Positions 35,990-47,798 of a stretch of 64,000 bases of DNA are shown in pieces. The notes beneath the pieces were generated by a model. That model was not told the DNA's origin. It was given only the letters and a program-made list of their open reading frames with translations, and did no database searches. The DNA is taken from contig CM019069.1 in the NCBI GenBank assembly GCA_009667805.1, positions 50,426,153 through 50,490,152 on the forward strand. The letters run 5' to 3'. The DNA comes from Leptobrachium leishanense. Taxonomy: Eukaryota; Chordata; Amphibia; Anura; Megophryidae. Position 1 is the stretch's first letter. Every line of letters starts with the position of its first letter. A program made the position numbers and the translations under genes.

Positions 35990-36243
35990 TACCCTCTCTA
36001 CAGTTCCTGCCTACAAAGACCCTCTCTAGACCCTCTCTACAGTTTCTGCCTACAAAGACCCTCTCTACAGTTTTACAGTACTTGCCTACAAATACCCCTA
36101 TCTACAGTTCCTGCCTACAAAGACCCTCTCTACAATTTCTGCCTACAAAGACCCTCTCTACAGTGCCTGCCTACAAAGACCCTCTTTACAGTACCTGCCT
36201 ACAAAGACCCTTCTACAACCGTGCCTGTCTACAAAGACTTCTC
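35990..36243. repeat. Minisatellite, ~28-29 bp unit
   Basis: About eight units of the type ccctctctacagttcctgcc + tacaaaga, pyrimidine-rich on the plus strand, with small indels. All plus frames stay open here because the unit lacks stops, so the open frames are not evidence of coding. Confidence 0.9.
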
Positions 36244-37114
36244 TGCTACAAGTTACTTTTGCCATCAGTGAGTTGCTTGTGTACCTGCTTCCTCCTGTCC
36301 CTTTGTGTCTTGTGTGTATGTATATATATTATCGTGTCCAGCCCTTTTCCTCCTACGTCTGCCCTTGCGTCTTTCACCCCTTTTGTTTTCTGTGTTTCTA
36401 TAATCAGCCCTTTTCATTCCTTGTCTTCCAGTCTCCCTATCCCTGTTGTTATTTATTTGCTCCATCCCTGTTATTTCATCTGTTTCTCATGTTGCCCATT
36501 TGTTTACTCCTTTGCCCTGATATACATACTTATTTAATAAATCCCTTTTATTTTATATATATGTATATATCTTTCCTCGTGTGGCATTGCACATTGGGCT
36601 CAGCCCGTTGCTCAGATCCTTAGAGGTAAACCATTTAATGTCAGGATATTTATCCATGTATTTTTAAACCATCCACTGGAAGAAGCCTCCAAGAGTTACA
36701 GGCGCAGAAATTGCAAGGTTTTATTATCCTCAAAATTGCCATATTTTTACTTTCTAAATAATGTAGGCTGCTGCTGATACATTTTATATTTGACACACAG
36801 CTGTGACATTGTCTGAAAGCAAGTTGAAGTGAGGTTTTAGTGAATCTCACTTCCTCTTTAGTGGATCGGCTCATTCTCCACAGGAGATTCTAGCTCAGGG
36901 CTTTGATCTTGTATCTCCAGATTTGCAATTCCACAGTACTTGCCCATAGTGCAGAGGTGAATAAAGTCTGCAACCTGTGCGAAGCTAACGCAGCAAAAGG
37001 ATAAATAAATGCATAAAATAGATAAAATAATCAATTTAAACAATTGTATTATCAGTTAGTGTGCAGCAGTCAGAATTGCAATGTAAATCTAGGTTTAAAT
37101 GCTCAGATCAATGT
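36244..37114. other. No gene recognised; pyrimidine-rich start
   Basis: Continues as C/T-rich sequence to about 36530 and then becomes ordinary AT-rich DNA. Confidence 0.5.
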
Positions 37115-37117
37115 TAA

Positions 37118-37967
37118 CAGGGTTATTCAAAGAGCTCTGAATTGCTGGAGAAAGGTAACCGAAAGCTGAAATTCAGCATACGCTTACCTTTCCTGGCCAT
37201 TCAGAGAGCAGGCAATTTGCCAAATCTTAGCGAATTGTCTGCACATACGGTGCCTGTTCATTACCTGTTCGAGGGCAGTGAATCCCCATAGAGAAGCAAT
37301 GCTTTGGCTATTCAGAGAGCAAAACCCAGCAGTGAAAAGTTGCCGAATTGCCCTGCCATTCGGTGGTTTAATTCAGCAGGTTTAATCAGGCGAATCCCAT
37401 AGGCTTCAATGTTAAAAATATTCCCGTTTTAATTCAATATCTAATAAAGCGTTCATTCTAATATTCTGCAGTAAAAAGTCTCTTTATATTTAGATTTTAT
37501 AGGACCTACAGTATTAGGCATTTTTGGGGATTTTTTTGCAAACATTTTTTTTCTGTTTTTTTTTTTAAATTCTTTTTTCTGTAACAGCCCTTTTTATTAT
37601 CATTCATTAGATTTTATATGAAAATTTCAGACATTTTGACTCAATAGTTTGCTTTCCTTCTTCTGCGGTGTCGGGTTTTGCTGGCGGCTGCTCTGCGCTC
37701 TGATCGGCTCCGGCTTGGGTTTCTCCAGCGTCTTCAGCGGGTTAATCCAGATATTTTTGCGGGTTTCGGTGTGTCTGTTCGCCCTCGTTTTGCGGTGAGC
37801 TTTCAGCGGGTTTGTGGCGACTTTTCCCTGCATTTCGGCAGCCCTGTGGAGGCTTGTTGAATACACAGCAGGGTCGCCAAAATGGGATCGCCAAATTGTA
37901 CTGAATTGAAGAGAACGAAAAGTCACCGAACGTGCAATGACTTTTCGATTCTCTTTGAATAACCCTG
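37118..37967 (+). mobile_element. CAGGGTTATTC family, copy 6
   Basis: 850 bp, ends CAGGGTTATTCAAAGAG and CTCTTTGAATAACCCTG, flanked by TAA (37115-37117, 37968-37970). Slightly shorter than the other copies owing to internal losses near 37200 and 37640. Confidence 0.93.
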
Positions 37968-37970
37968 TAA

Positions 37971-40060
37971 GTGTTTTGAAGGGTGTCGAATCTCATAAAA
38001 TCACTGTGTATGCTCTATTCTAAATGCTGCACCTACTTCCTTTAGAAGCAGCGCCATCCAAAGAGCTACAGTGAAAATGCACATAGATGAGCAGTGGTGC
38101 AATTTCTGCCGGCGTAAGCTAATATATATGTATGAGTGTGTTCATGTAGAAAGCCAGAGGTCTGAATAAAGGTGCCTTCTTTATAGTGTATTTTATGTCT
38201 CTCATATGAATGGAGATCTTTTTGACACATGCTGTGAATAATCAAGCAAGAATAAATTAAGTCGACTGAGCAATCACCATTGGAATAAATATATATAGAG
38301 ATTTAAATGTGAAAAAGGCAGTTGTTTATTTAGATTCCGTCATGAAATTAAATTGTGTAACGACAGGGGGCTCGTAAGAGGAATGTCCAGAAATAAATCT
38401 CGCACTAACAGATTAGGAGCCCTGCTGATTCATGCATCCTGTAATCCGCTGGTTTCCTTATGGCATAAGAAGTAATAAATGATTTTTTTTAAACCATTTA
38501 GCTTATTTAAAAATTTTTTTTTTTTTTTAGACTATCCACATTTTAAGACTATCCATAAATTCCGAGAGCCTAATAATGATGGGATAAAAAAAAAATGAAT
38601 GCAAAGTACTGTGCCTTGGAAGGACAGATTTAGATCTGCCAAATTAATTTGTGATTCAGGAAAGCTTATATTATATTAGCTCAGTCTCACGTGTCCAGAT
38701 TTAGTAAAAATAATATTAAGGATTACAGTTTTTAAGTCAAGGTTAATTTACGCAGTTCCTTTTTACGATTCACTAAATCAGGAATCGTGTAGAAATTATT
38801 GGGGAATTCTATATTTTATGCCAAAATTCCTAAGCTATATAAAAAAAACAACAATATGAGAAATTTTACCAAATAGGTTTTTTTTTGTCTAACATCTGCA
38901 CCCCCTTAGCAATTCTAAAGGATTTTGAGTTTAGTGGATAAACCCCAATGTACGTTACCTTCAATCTGGGCTTATTGCTAGTCATTTCACAGTTACCAAC
39001 TGATGGATACACATGCCTTCAATCATAACCTCTGATGTGTAGTGGTTTTGTTTCCAAGATACGTCTTTGCTGACAAGTGTATTTTATTGACTAGCTCGAT
39101 TTGTCTCTCACATTTCTGAACGTGATGAATTTATAAATTCGTCTGTTTCCATAAGAAGGAATTGGTGTGGTCCTTGATGTGAGACATCATTTATTTGACA
39201 AGGAAATATGTGACTACGCTATGAATCTTCATTTAATTGAAGGAGTATGAGTTTTTAACAATGGAGTGAGATATATTTTCATCTACAATGTCACTTTTTT
39301 TGTTGTTTAACTTATTTGCCTAAAACGTCCATTTATCAAGCCCGCTCAACTGGCGCAGATTCTGGCATTCCACAAATTACACCATTTTCATGTCACATAT
39401 ATTTTTCTGGCTAAGGATCTTATTTTAAAGGCATTTAAATGTAGACATAGTTAGTATTGTGAAAGAAAATACTTTATCTATATCTGACCATGTATGTATG
39501 TTTGTTATTAGGTTCAAGCAATGTGATCTTTGTTTTTGAAAATTTGTGGTTAGATCACAGCTACTAATGAAGAACTGCAAATAGGCAAAGCTGAGCGACG
39601 CTTTTCTCGTTTGTGGCCGGCCATTTAACTGCTCTCGTCAGGTTGATCCACTGCGTCATCAGCTTGAGCTTGAATATTTTCCAACCGCTGATGAATACCA
39701 CCAGTGGCACTGAGCACTGCCACAGGCATCAGCATCTGGAGTCCACAGTACTCCATGGAGCCCAGCACAATCCTGCACAAGCTCTGCGCAAGCTTGCTTG
39801 AGTGGAGACACACAAGAATCATGGTAGAAGACTGAGAACTGTTTGTTTCCTAGTCTTCTACTGCTTGTGGCCAGAGGAATCGTCAGATTGTGCTTCTTTC
39901 TGCACCGTGTCATCTCAGGTAAATTTTTTTAATCCTTTTATATGTAAGTGTTAAGAGATTTTGCCACAGCAAAATCACTTAACACATCCATTAAAAGCTG
40001 TTTTTTTTTTAAATATATATACCAGCTAAAGAGGAGAAGAACAAACTACATTGGAATAGC
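37971..40060. other. No gene recognised
   Basis: AT-rich unique-looking DNA. The 38320-38480 stretch is less skewed and non-repetitive. Open frames at 39.6-39.9 kb have no recognised domain. Confidence 0.5.
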
Positions 40061-40064
40061 TCAT

Positions 40065-40930
40065 TCTTCACTATATCGTCTCAACTTAACGGCTCCCATA
40101 AAAAGTAATTTACAGTAAGCTGCCACAACATCAAGGTCGCAAGCAGAGATTGCTGTTTGGGTTGTAATATCTAAGAAAAAATATGTCATCTGCGCTTATT
40201 CCCATTATACAGTGTGAAACAAAACACAATTAGAGGCTTTGGTTTCTATTAATGGCCATTAAGAGAGTAAGCTCACCCGCCAAACGTCAAGAAATCTCTA
40301 GTGAGGGTGAGTCCTATCCAAAAATGAAGCCACAGGCTGCTTTGTAGCGAACCATCACGGCTCACGCTGCTTTTCAGTCTTGAGTTAGACTGGTGGGCTT
40401 TTATTTATGCCCTCCCATAAACAAATCCACCTCGGGATAAAAAAACAAAGACACGGAGCGGAACATACTGCAATGATGACCTGGCTGGAGGGCTGGATAC
40501 ATCTGGTGGTCTCAGTCACCCCATCGAGGAACAGTCGTGACCCCACCCCTCCTGTACTATGTATGGGTTGTAATATCGCCTTGGGACGCTTAGGTAGTGA
40601 CTTAATTGTGTTCCAGCCCAAGAAGCGCAAACCAAAAATAGTGGAAGAACAAGCTACATTGGAATAGCTCATTCTTCGCTATATCGTTGCAAATTAATTT
40701 ACAAGAAGTATTTTACAATAAGCTGCCACAACCTCCGGCTCGCAAGCAGAGATTGCAGCTTGGGTTGTACAGTCGGCTTGGGACGCTTAAGTAGTGGCTT
40801 ACTCGTGATCCAGCCCAAAAATGCAAACTAGAAATAGTGTCTGTCTTTAGACAAGTTATAAATTTAACTATCAAGCACTGTATGACATTTTCTGACCACA
40901 ACAAAATACCCGTCTCTTGAAAACTGGGGT
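40065..40930 (+). repeat. Dispersed repeat R1, copies 2 and 3 (rearranged)
   Basis: Carries gtcatctgcgctta, aatggccatta, gtaagctcacccgcc and ggtgggcttttatttatgc in R1 order. A related block, agctacattggaatagctc + attcttc, occurs twice (about 40047-40074 and 40650-40680), showing internal duplication. Confidence 0.55.
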
Positions 40931-40939
40931 GCTAATGCA

Positions 40940-41340
40940 AAATCACTTAACACACTATGAAACACCCCCATTAAATCCCATACTAATCTTTCATCCTGCA
41001 GTGGAAAATTGGAAAGTGACATGATCTGCCACTTCCTCTCGCTGGCAGACGAGAAAGAATGAGAACAAATAGTTCCTTGTCTCCCTCAGTGATTCCTCCG
41101 TGGTGCTACGTGATCTCGCGAGAGCGAGCTATAGACTCCACGAGGCAATACTCGCGGCAGCACGGAGCTCCGATGCTAGTATCTGGCAGCCTTGCGCTTC
41201 ATTCCAAGGCTAGGTGCTAATAAGGCGCCTATCCGAGAATACAGACGGTTAAATGGGGATGGTAAGGAAAATCTGAAGGCGCAAATCTGCTTGCCGTCTC
41301 CATTTTACCGTCCACTATAGAATAGGGCCCTATAATATTT
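40940..41340. repeat. M5-type MITE ending in GGGCCCTAT
   Basis: Contains gatctcgcgagagcg and tatagactccacgagg blocks like those in 19.48-19.75 kb and 53.55-53.76 kb, and ends aatagggccctataat. The left end is unclear. Confidence 0.5.
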
Positions 41341-41542
41341 CACCAACACTGTAGCAGTAGCTGATTATTAGATAGATCCAAGTTAACCAGAGCTATTGTA
41401 AATTTACCAACTCCATAGACTTCAGTGGCTCTGGTAAGTTTACAACAGCTTGGGTTAAGTGTACTCCTGGGTCGGAATCCAGCCATACATTTATACCATT
41501 GATATTTATAAAAACAGCTGGAGGTTGCTAGACACAGGTAAG

Positions 41543-42568
41543 TAGAGAAAAAATGTGGCGGGACAGGCGCTTCCTTCACACTGACAGGGATGTCCTCACT
41601 TAAATGACAGTTCTCCCCTCTGTTGGATGAGTGTAAACCTCAAACAAAACAGAAAACAAAAATAATGGTGCAGTATGTCAAGGCAGTATACTATTAAAAT
41701 AAAGATAAGAGGATTGCACTCACATGGTGTGGTGTCTTAGTATCAGACACCAGATGTTTATAGCGGCTGGCAGAATTATGGAAGGAACGCCAGACTTCCC
41801 TTGGTGGTGCTCCAACGTCTGTGGTGGTCCTCCAATCTTTGAGTACTCCAAGAGCCTTGATGTTGTTTCAGTATCCGTTCCCCTGATCCTCAGCAGCGGT
41901 GTAGATCACAATCATGTGGGGTACAGCAGCCAGGAAACAGGAAGAATAGGGACAGCAAGCAAGGTATAATGGGATTTATTGGTATAAAATAATTAAAATA
42001 ATCTTGGTACATCCAAACGCGTTTCGCGGTATGAAGCCGCTTCCTCAGTAGATTGACATCTACTGAGGAAGCGGCTTCATACCGCGAAACGCGTTTGGAT
42101 GTACCAAGATTATTTTAATTATTTTATACCAATAAATCCCATTATACCTTGCTTGCTGTCCCTATTCTTCCTGTTTCCTGGCTGCTGTACCCCACATGAT
42201 TGTGATCTACACCGCTGCTGAGGATCAGGGGAACGGATACTGAAACAACATCAAGGCTCTTGGAGTACTCAAAGATTGGAGGACCACCACAGACGTTGGA
42301 GCACCACCAAGGGAAGTCTGGCGTTCCTTCCATAATTCTGCCAGCCGCTATAAACATCTGGTGTCTGATACTAAGACCCCACACCATGTGAGTGCAATCC
42401 TCTTATCTTTATTTTAATAGTATACTGCCTTGACATACTGCACCATTATTTTTGTTTTCTGTTTTGTTTGAGGTTTACACTCATCCAACAGAGGGGAGAA
42501 CTGTCATTTAAGTGAGGACATCCCTGTCAGTGTGAAGGAAGCGCCTGTCCCGCCACATTTTTTCTCTA
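41543..42568. repeat. Near-perfect ~1 kb palindrome with hammerhead-like centre
   Basis: Arms 41543-42053 and 42058-42568 (511 bp each) are reverse complements around a 4-base spacer. The only difference noticed is a C/G mismatch near 41733/42378. Read outward from the centre each arm has a hammerhead-like motif, then an AT-rich stretch with ccaataaatccc, then unique sequence ending in tctctatt. Layout resembles the terminal part of a Penelope-like element joined head to head. No clear target duplication. An assembly fold-back error is the main alternative. Confidence 0.85.
42056..42102 (+). ncRNA. Hammerhead-ribozyme-like motif, fully foldable
   Basis: Stem I pairs 42056-42062 (acatcta) with 42096-42102 (tggatgt), seven pairs including one G-U. 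CTGAGGA (42063-42069) fits the CUGANGA core. Stem II is GCGG (42071-42074) with CCGC (42082-42085) and a 7-base loop. GAAA follows (42086-42089). Stem III is the self-complementary ACGCGT (42089-42094), then T at 42095 as the predicted cleavage position. One extra A (42070) between core and stem II is non-canonical. Such short palindromic stem III hammerheads are known from Penelope-like elements and satellite repeats and tend to act as dimers. Activity is not shown. The mirrored copy on the minus strand has a weaker stem I. Confidence 0.6.
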
Positions 42569-43209
42569 TTTATGCTTCTAACTGGGTTTCTAGGGATAAG
42601 CCCGAGTGAACGGACAAGCTGCTGATTTACTGTGAGAAACATTCACAATTTACGGTTTTATTGCTGCCTTTTATTTTCTGCTCTTAAAGGTCTAGAGGGG
42701 TTAATTAACCCTCAACACATGAACAATTGTGAAAGGAACCACTAGGTGGCGCCCAGAACACAGATTCTTCTGTTTTAAAGACACAGGTAAGTGTTTGAAG
42801 TGAATCACATCTTACATTGTTGTTTGTTTTTATTTTGTATATGCTATGTTTTATACATTGCTACTTGGCCAGAAATAAGTCACCACCTACTATACAAGTC
42901 TGTTATGATCCAGGGTTGCTTCAGATGATCAGGTCTAGGTGTAGCAATGTTATGTGCCCAAAAAAGGAGCCCAGCTGACTCCCTGAATATTAGACATGTG
43001 CATTCGTTTTAGTACTAAAACGATTTAGTCCGAATTTTGGGATAATTTAATTTTCGTTTGACTCAAGAGATACGAAACTGCTCAGTACAAAAAACTAAAG
43101 AAACTAAAATAAAATGCACTACATTTTAGTTTCAGTCCTTTTTGTGATATTACATTGAGGAGTGAAGGAGACCAGCAATGAAGAGCGCAACATCCGAAGT
43201 TCTGCACCC

Positions 43210-43395
43210 TCCACATGCCAATGCAGTAGGATGTTCTATACAGAGAGGGGCATTAATTAATGCAGGAGGATGTTCTATACATTATACAGAGAGGGGTATT
43301 AATGCAGGAGGATGTTATATACACTATACAGAGAAAGGTATAAATTGAGGAGGATGTTCTATACAGAGAGGGACATTAATTAATTCAGGTGGATG
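43210..43395. repeat. Tandem array, ~45 bp units
   Basis: Imperfect units built from aggaggatgttctatac, attatacagagaggggtatt and a variable aattaatgc. The array resumes at 43781-43855 after an inserted repeat. Confidence 0.8.
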
Positions 43396-43773
43396 TTATT
43401 ATTATTATTATTATTTATTTATAAAGCGCCAGCATATTCCGCAGCGCTGTACAATAAGCACAGTACAGACAGGGTTACAATACATTGAACAACATTTGAC
43501 AAACAGTACAGGAGGAGATGAGGGCCCTATTCCCGTAGGAACTCACAATCTAGGAGGGTTGGGGTTGGAAACAGGAGGAGAGGACTGTAAGGTGAGAGTG
43601 ATTGATGGTTGCGTCAGTGAGTTGGGTGGTAGGCTTCCCTAAATAGGAATGTTTTCAGGGAGCGTTTGAAGGAAGAGAAGTTAGGGGAAAGTCTGACAGC
43701 ACGAGGGAGAGCGTTCCAGAGAGTGGGGGCTGCGCGTGAGAAATCCTGCAGTCTATCATGGGAAGAGGTGATG
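43396..43773 (+). repeat. Dispersed 'tttataaagcgccagc' repeat, copy 2, with ATT tract
   Basis: Begins with an (ATT)n tract (about 43397-43420), then tttataaagcgccagcat and gcagcgctgtacaataag, continuing through cttccctaaataggaatg and gagagcgttccagagag. Longer version of the repeat at 22765. It splits the tandem array. Family not recognised. Confidence 0.7.
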
Positions 43774-43889
43774 CTGATGGTGATGTTGTATACATTATAC
43801 AGAGAGGGGTATTAATTAATGCAGGAGGATGTTATAAACATTGTAGAGAGAGGAGCGTTTTTTTTTTTCTTTTTAGCCCTTTAAATCCA

Positions 43890-44310
43890 GTGGCTGTGAG
43901 CGCTGAGATCGGCTGCTTGTTACATTATCTCTCAGTACAATGTATCAGGCTCAGATGTTACAGTAACTGACAGTAACAGCGCTCAGAGTTTCAGTAAAAC
44001 AAGGAAATAATATTGTTCTAACCTCTTATATATAAAAATATTATTTACTAGTTTTACTGAAACTCTGAGCGCTGTGATGAGCAGCAGTCAGTTACTGTAA
44101 CAGCTTTGTCTGACACGGGGCAGTATTACAAAGTTGATGCTAACTTAACAGAGCTGTTGTAAACTTAAAACCTCCATAGGCTATAATGGCTCTGGGAAGT
44201 TTACAACAGCTCTGGTTAAGTTAGCACCAACTATGTAATATGGCCCACATTGTGCTGAGAGTGAGAGATACTGTAACAAGCAGCGATCTCAGCCCTCTGA
44301 GGAGCCACTA
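43890..44310. repeat. Imperfect palindrome with nested small MITE
   Basis: agcgctcagagtttcagt (43978-43995) pairs with its complement at 44056-44073. Pairing resumes outward (cagttactgtaac at 44089-44101; ctgcttgttaca/tgtaacaagcag). The right arm is expanded by an insert (about 44130-44245) whose ends ttaacagagctgttgtaaac and gtttacaacagctctggtta form their own inverted repeat; a relative of that insert is at about 41385-41460. Confidence 0.75.
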
Positions 44311-44512
44311 CAATATTAATTGTATCCACTGGTTTTCAGATGAATGAAATTAGTTTTCATACTAAAGAACTGAAAATGAATTTCTTTAGCAACTAAATAA
44401 ATTGCATTTTAGGACTAATCCATTAGTTCAAAACGAAATGTTGTGCTGTGCACTTGTCTACTGAATATAATGAAGGTTATTCTATCAATGGGTTTTTTCT
44501 TTGCGTTATAGA

Positions 44513-44905
44513 AACATAGAAACATAGAAACATAGAAAAATGTCGGCAGATAAGAACCTTTCGGCCCATCTAGTCTGCCCAATTACATGGATACTTTACC
44601 TGGATTTATCTTTTGTTTAGGATAGCCTTATGCCTATCCCATGCTTGCTTAAATTCAATTACTGTTTTGGCCTCTACCACTTCTACTGGAAGACTGTTCC
44701 ATGTATCCACCACCCTCTCAGTAAAATAATGCTTCCTGATGTTACTTTTAAACCTTTGCCCCTCTAATCTAAGACTATGTCCTCTGGTTTTGCTATTTTG
44801 TTTCCTTTTAAATATACTCCCTTCCTCTACCTTGTGGATTCCCTTTACGTATTTAAATGTTTCTATCATATCTCCTCTGTCTCGTCTTTTTTCCAAGCTG
44901 TACAT
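44513..44905 (-). pseudogene. LINE 3' end: C-terminal reverse transcriptase tail (CR1/Jockey-like)
   Basis: The minus strand encodes about 95 residues typical of the C-terminal end of CR1/Jockey-group LINE polyproteins: [16 protein letters not shown], then TRGHSLRLEGQRF, then FTERVVDTWNSLPVEVV and an FKQAWDRH tail before the stop (about 44606). Downstream (left) lies a 3' end of catagaaa repeats (44513-44540), as such LINE tails often have. This is a 5'-truncated copy, as expected of LINE insertions. RT catalytic motifs are absent. The same C-terminal pattern appears in the broken copy at 58.09-59.6 kb. Confidence 0.82.
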
Positions 44906-44907
44906 GT

Positions 44908-45269
44908 TATGGCGCGGGCATATTACAAGGCGGCAATGCCAGGATTCATCGGGATCAAATTGTGCGAGAGTGGTTCAGGGAGCATGAGACGTCATTTCTA
45001 CATATGGATTGGCCACCGCACAGTCCAGACCTTCACCTCATTGAGAATCTTTGGGTAATGTGCTGGAGAAGACTTGACACAGCGCTGCGACTCTCCCATC
45101 ATCAATACAAGAGCTTGGCCACAAATTAATGCAACTCAGGACGGAAATAAATGTTGTGACATTGCATAAGTTTATCGAAATGATGGCATGGTGAATGTGT
45201 GCCCTAATCCATGCTAAAGGAGGTCCCGCAAAATAATAGAGTGTGTGACTTTTTTTGGGCCAGGCAGTG
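44908..45269 (+). pseudogene. Tc1-type transposase C-terminal fragment with right terminus
   Basis: Encodes [20 protein letters not shown] followed by [10 protein letters not shown], the usual Tc1 block holding the last catalytic Glu, then decays. The right end ggccaggcagtg is followed by TA, as at the edge of this Tc1 branch. The left part is missing, cut by the LINE fragment at about 44905. A different Tc1 lineage from the one at 9.5-13.2 kb. Confidence 0.82.
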
Positions 45270-45271
45270 TA

Positions 45272-46538
45272 TTTGCTTCTTTAAACGCAGAAATATGATT
45301 GTGTATAAATTTTAGAATTTTTAGGCATTGGTACTGCATTACATGTCTAAATCTAGTAAAGGATTTCAGGCTTTAATTTTGGACTATAACCCCTTGCCTG
45401 TGTGTATTTTTCTTCCTCTGCAGTGCAAGTACCTCCTGTCATTTTAATTAGAAAAGATACAAAGAGGCGAAAAGAAAGGCATGGTAAAATAATAAACTAA
45501 CCAAGACTTCTTGTTAATCTAGAGACCCGAACACAGTCAAACCTCTTTCACCATTTTATAAGTTGGTTTTCAATTTATGAGCTTCTTTAAGAATTCCTTA
45601 CATGAAAAAGATTTTATATATATCTGGTATAGATTTCCACTTTAGGCTGATTTCATTTTTAATGTAATTTTTTTGTTATGATGATATTTATGTGATGTTT
45701 AAAAAGCTAAAAGTTATCTAGTACTTTCCTAAACAATATTCGTTTTTATCTTAGCATAAAATATCCAAACTGCCCACTGGCTGTTTTAGATTGCCTCTAT
45801 ATTGTTTCAGTTTAAATAAAAATACACAACAATATATTATATTTTAGATGAAATATGCATTGGATTGTTTACTGCATCTTGCTAAAGAAATATCATTTCA
45901 TGCTGATAGTATTTCAGAGAATATGCTCTTTCTACTTGGGATGCTATAAAAGAGATTGATGACCCGTCTCTGGGCTATAGTGTGTGTGCGTGTTTTTTTT
46001 CTTCTTCTTTTTGTAATTTGGCTTTTACATTTTGTTGCCTTTGAAACGTTTAAACTCTTTCCAAATGTATAGATTTAATTAACAACTCTAAAATGTTTTG
46101 AAAAATTAAACCAGGCTGTAGCAATTAAAAAAAACACATTTTTTTTTATTCACTTTTGGATAAGTCATTAAAACAAATTAATTGCTTTAACATTTTTCAA
46201 GTCCATATACTGTATCTATATTGAGCTCAGTAATGGTGGTGGAGATTGAAATACTGATGGCGGAATGTTGTCTTTGAGTGGACTCAACACAGCAGTGGGC
46301 TGCAGATCTTTTAAGACTCCCCCTTGAGTGATGTATTATTCATAATTCATAGTTCTGTGCAGTTGTCCATAGTTGTCTGTTAGTTGTCCAAAGCTGGTCA
46401 TAGTTGCTGCTGCAATATTATAAAGCAGCTTCATCTCTCTTAAGCTATACAGTACATACCACCTCACTAAGTGATATTAATTTTAGGGCTTTCTTACCTC
46501 GTTGTTGGGTGTTCTTCCTTCACTTCCTAGAACTGTTC
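45272..46538. other. No gene recognised
   Basis: AT-rich, unique-looking DNA. Confidence 0.5.
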
Positions 46539-46546
46539 TTCTAGAC

Positions 46547-46728
46547 TAGTGTTTCCCAAACCTGTCCTCAGGACCCACCACCTCGCCAGGTTTTCCAGAT
46601 ATCTGAAGCACAGCACATGTGATGTGATTTGCTGCTCAATGATTGTAGGATTCAGTCTGTATTTCCCCAATGTGATCTGCAAAATCTGGCCTGGTTGAGG
46701 GTCCCGAGGACAGGTTTGGGAAACACTG
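46547..46728. mobile_element. hAT-type MITE
   Basis: 182 bp. Ends TAGTGTTTCCCAAACCTGTCC and its complement in GGACAGGTTTGGGAAACACTG, flanked by TTCTAGAC (46539-46546 and 46729-46736), a perfect 8 bp duplication. Confidence 0.92.
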
Positions 46729-46736
46729 TTCTAGAC

Positions 46737-47507
46737 AGAGATCTTAGATATCCACGCCTACGGAATCCGCTATAGCCGTTCACCCAACATGAAGGTCTCA
46801 GCCTTGAATTCTCCTTTAGTCGCTGACATTACTATCGTCTTCACTTTCCATGTAGCGTCTAACTCTTTTTCATTTGGGTTTTATCAGTCGTCCCATGTTT
46901 CTCCTTCTAGATGTTACGGTTGCTGGGTTTTTCCACATCGACCACCATCAGCACAGTTTTCTATTCTGTGTCTACCACCATGAAATCTGGATGGTTGGTC
47001 ATTACATATTTGCCCAAGTGGAAGTGCCACGAGTTTGTCGTCCTGTCATTCATGATTAGCGTGTGGCCACGTCTGTCATTTTTTACTATATATATCAATG
47101 TGGTAATTTAGACTTTGCCGTATTGTGGTCTTTATACCCCTTACTACATTTATATTATATTATTTCTAATTTTAACCGTGCTATTCTGCACCTACTCTAA
47201 TTTCTAAATTCCCTGGCCTCAGCATGATTTTTAGTTCCCATAGCCTTTCTGGCTAGATGTAAATAATTAATTTTATTTTAGTTTTGTGTCTTTTAAGATC
47301 AGGAGAAATCAGCAAGACCCGGTGTGAAGGGTATACACCTGGATGAGTCAACCATTATGCGATGGACTAGGATGTAATGAACATCGTCATAAGGACAGGA
47401 GCACCAGGCTTGAGTGCAAAGTCAAAGTACAGAAGAAGGAAAAGGGAAAAGACGTGGTCAAGCAGGAAGAAATAAAGTTGTAGGCAGGCGGAATGCAGAG
47501 CCGTCAC
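46737..47507. other. No gene recognised
   Basis: Unique-looking DNA. Short plus frames at 46.8-47.1 kb show no domain. Confidence 0.5.
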
Positions 47508-47510
47508 TAA

Positions 47511-47795
47511 GGCTGGGGGCAGACGAGAGTGGAAGGAACGTCCGTGAGAGTGAACGTTCCTTCCACTCGAGGGCCGTCTGCCCATCTCGCTGGGCGCACT
47601 CTGTGACGCTCAGCCCCGTCAACGCGCGTCCTAGCGCATCGACTGGGAGGCTTTGTGGGCGGACACTTGTTGCACGCGCATTTTGTGCGCTCGCAGAAGC
47701 ATGTGACCGGCCCCGTTGCAGCACCACAACGCTGCGCCGGGCGTCGGTAAGCACACCAGTACGGGCACACCTAGTGAGCTCGTCTGACACCGACC
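47511..47795. mobile_element. Harbinger-like MITE, divergent copy 4
   Basis: 285 bp. Ends GGCTGGGGGCAGACGAG and CTCGTCTGACACCGACC, flanked by TAA (47508-47510, 47796-47798). GC-rich body with cgcgcattttgtgcgc and ggaacgttccttcc-type palindromes. Open frames on both strands reflect high GC, not genes. Confidence 0.82.
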
Positions 47796-47798
47796 TAA

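Larger units (their letters stand above)
42991..44460. mobile_element. hAT-type element with perfect 8 bp target duplication
   Basis: 1470 bp. Ends TAGACATGTGCA and TGCACTTGTCTA (one mismatch), flanked by CTGAATAT at 42983-42990 and 44461-44468. Both ends lead into repeated aaacgaaa-type sequence. The interior holds a tandem array, an inserted dispersed repeat, a palindrome and a small MITE. No transposase. The end tgcacatgtcta at 50.51 kb marks a relative. Confidence 0.88.

Noticed and set aside
35929..36537. 202-residue plus-strand open frame with LPTKTLS repeats
   Set aside because: It is a minisatellite whose unit lacks stops; all plus frames stay open and none has a domain.
43210..43855. 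CRISPR-like array
   Set aside because: Units are contiguous and degenerate without distinct spacers; eukaryotic minisatellite.
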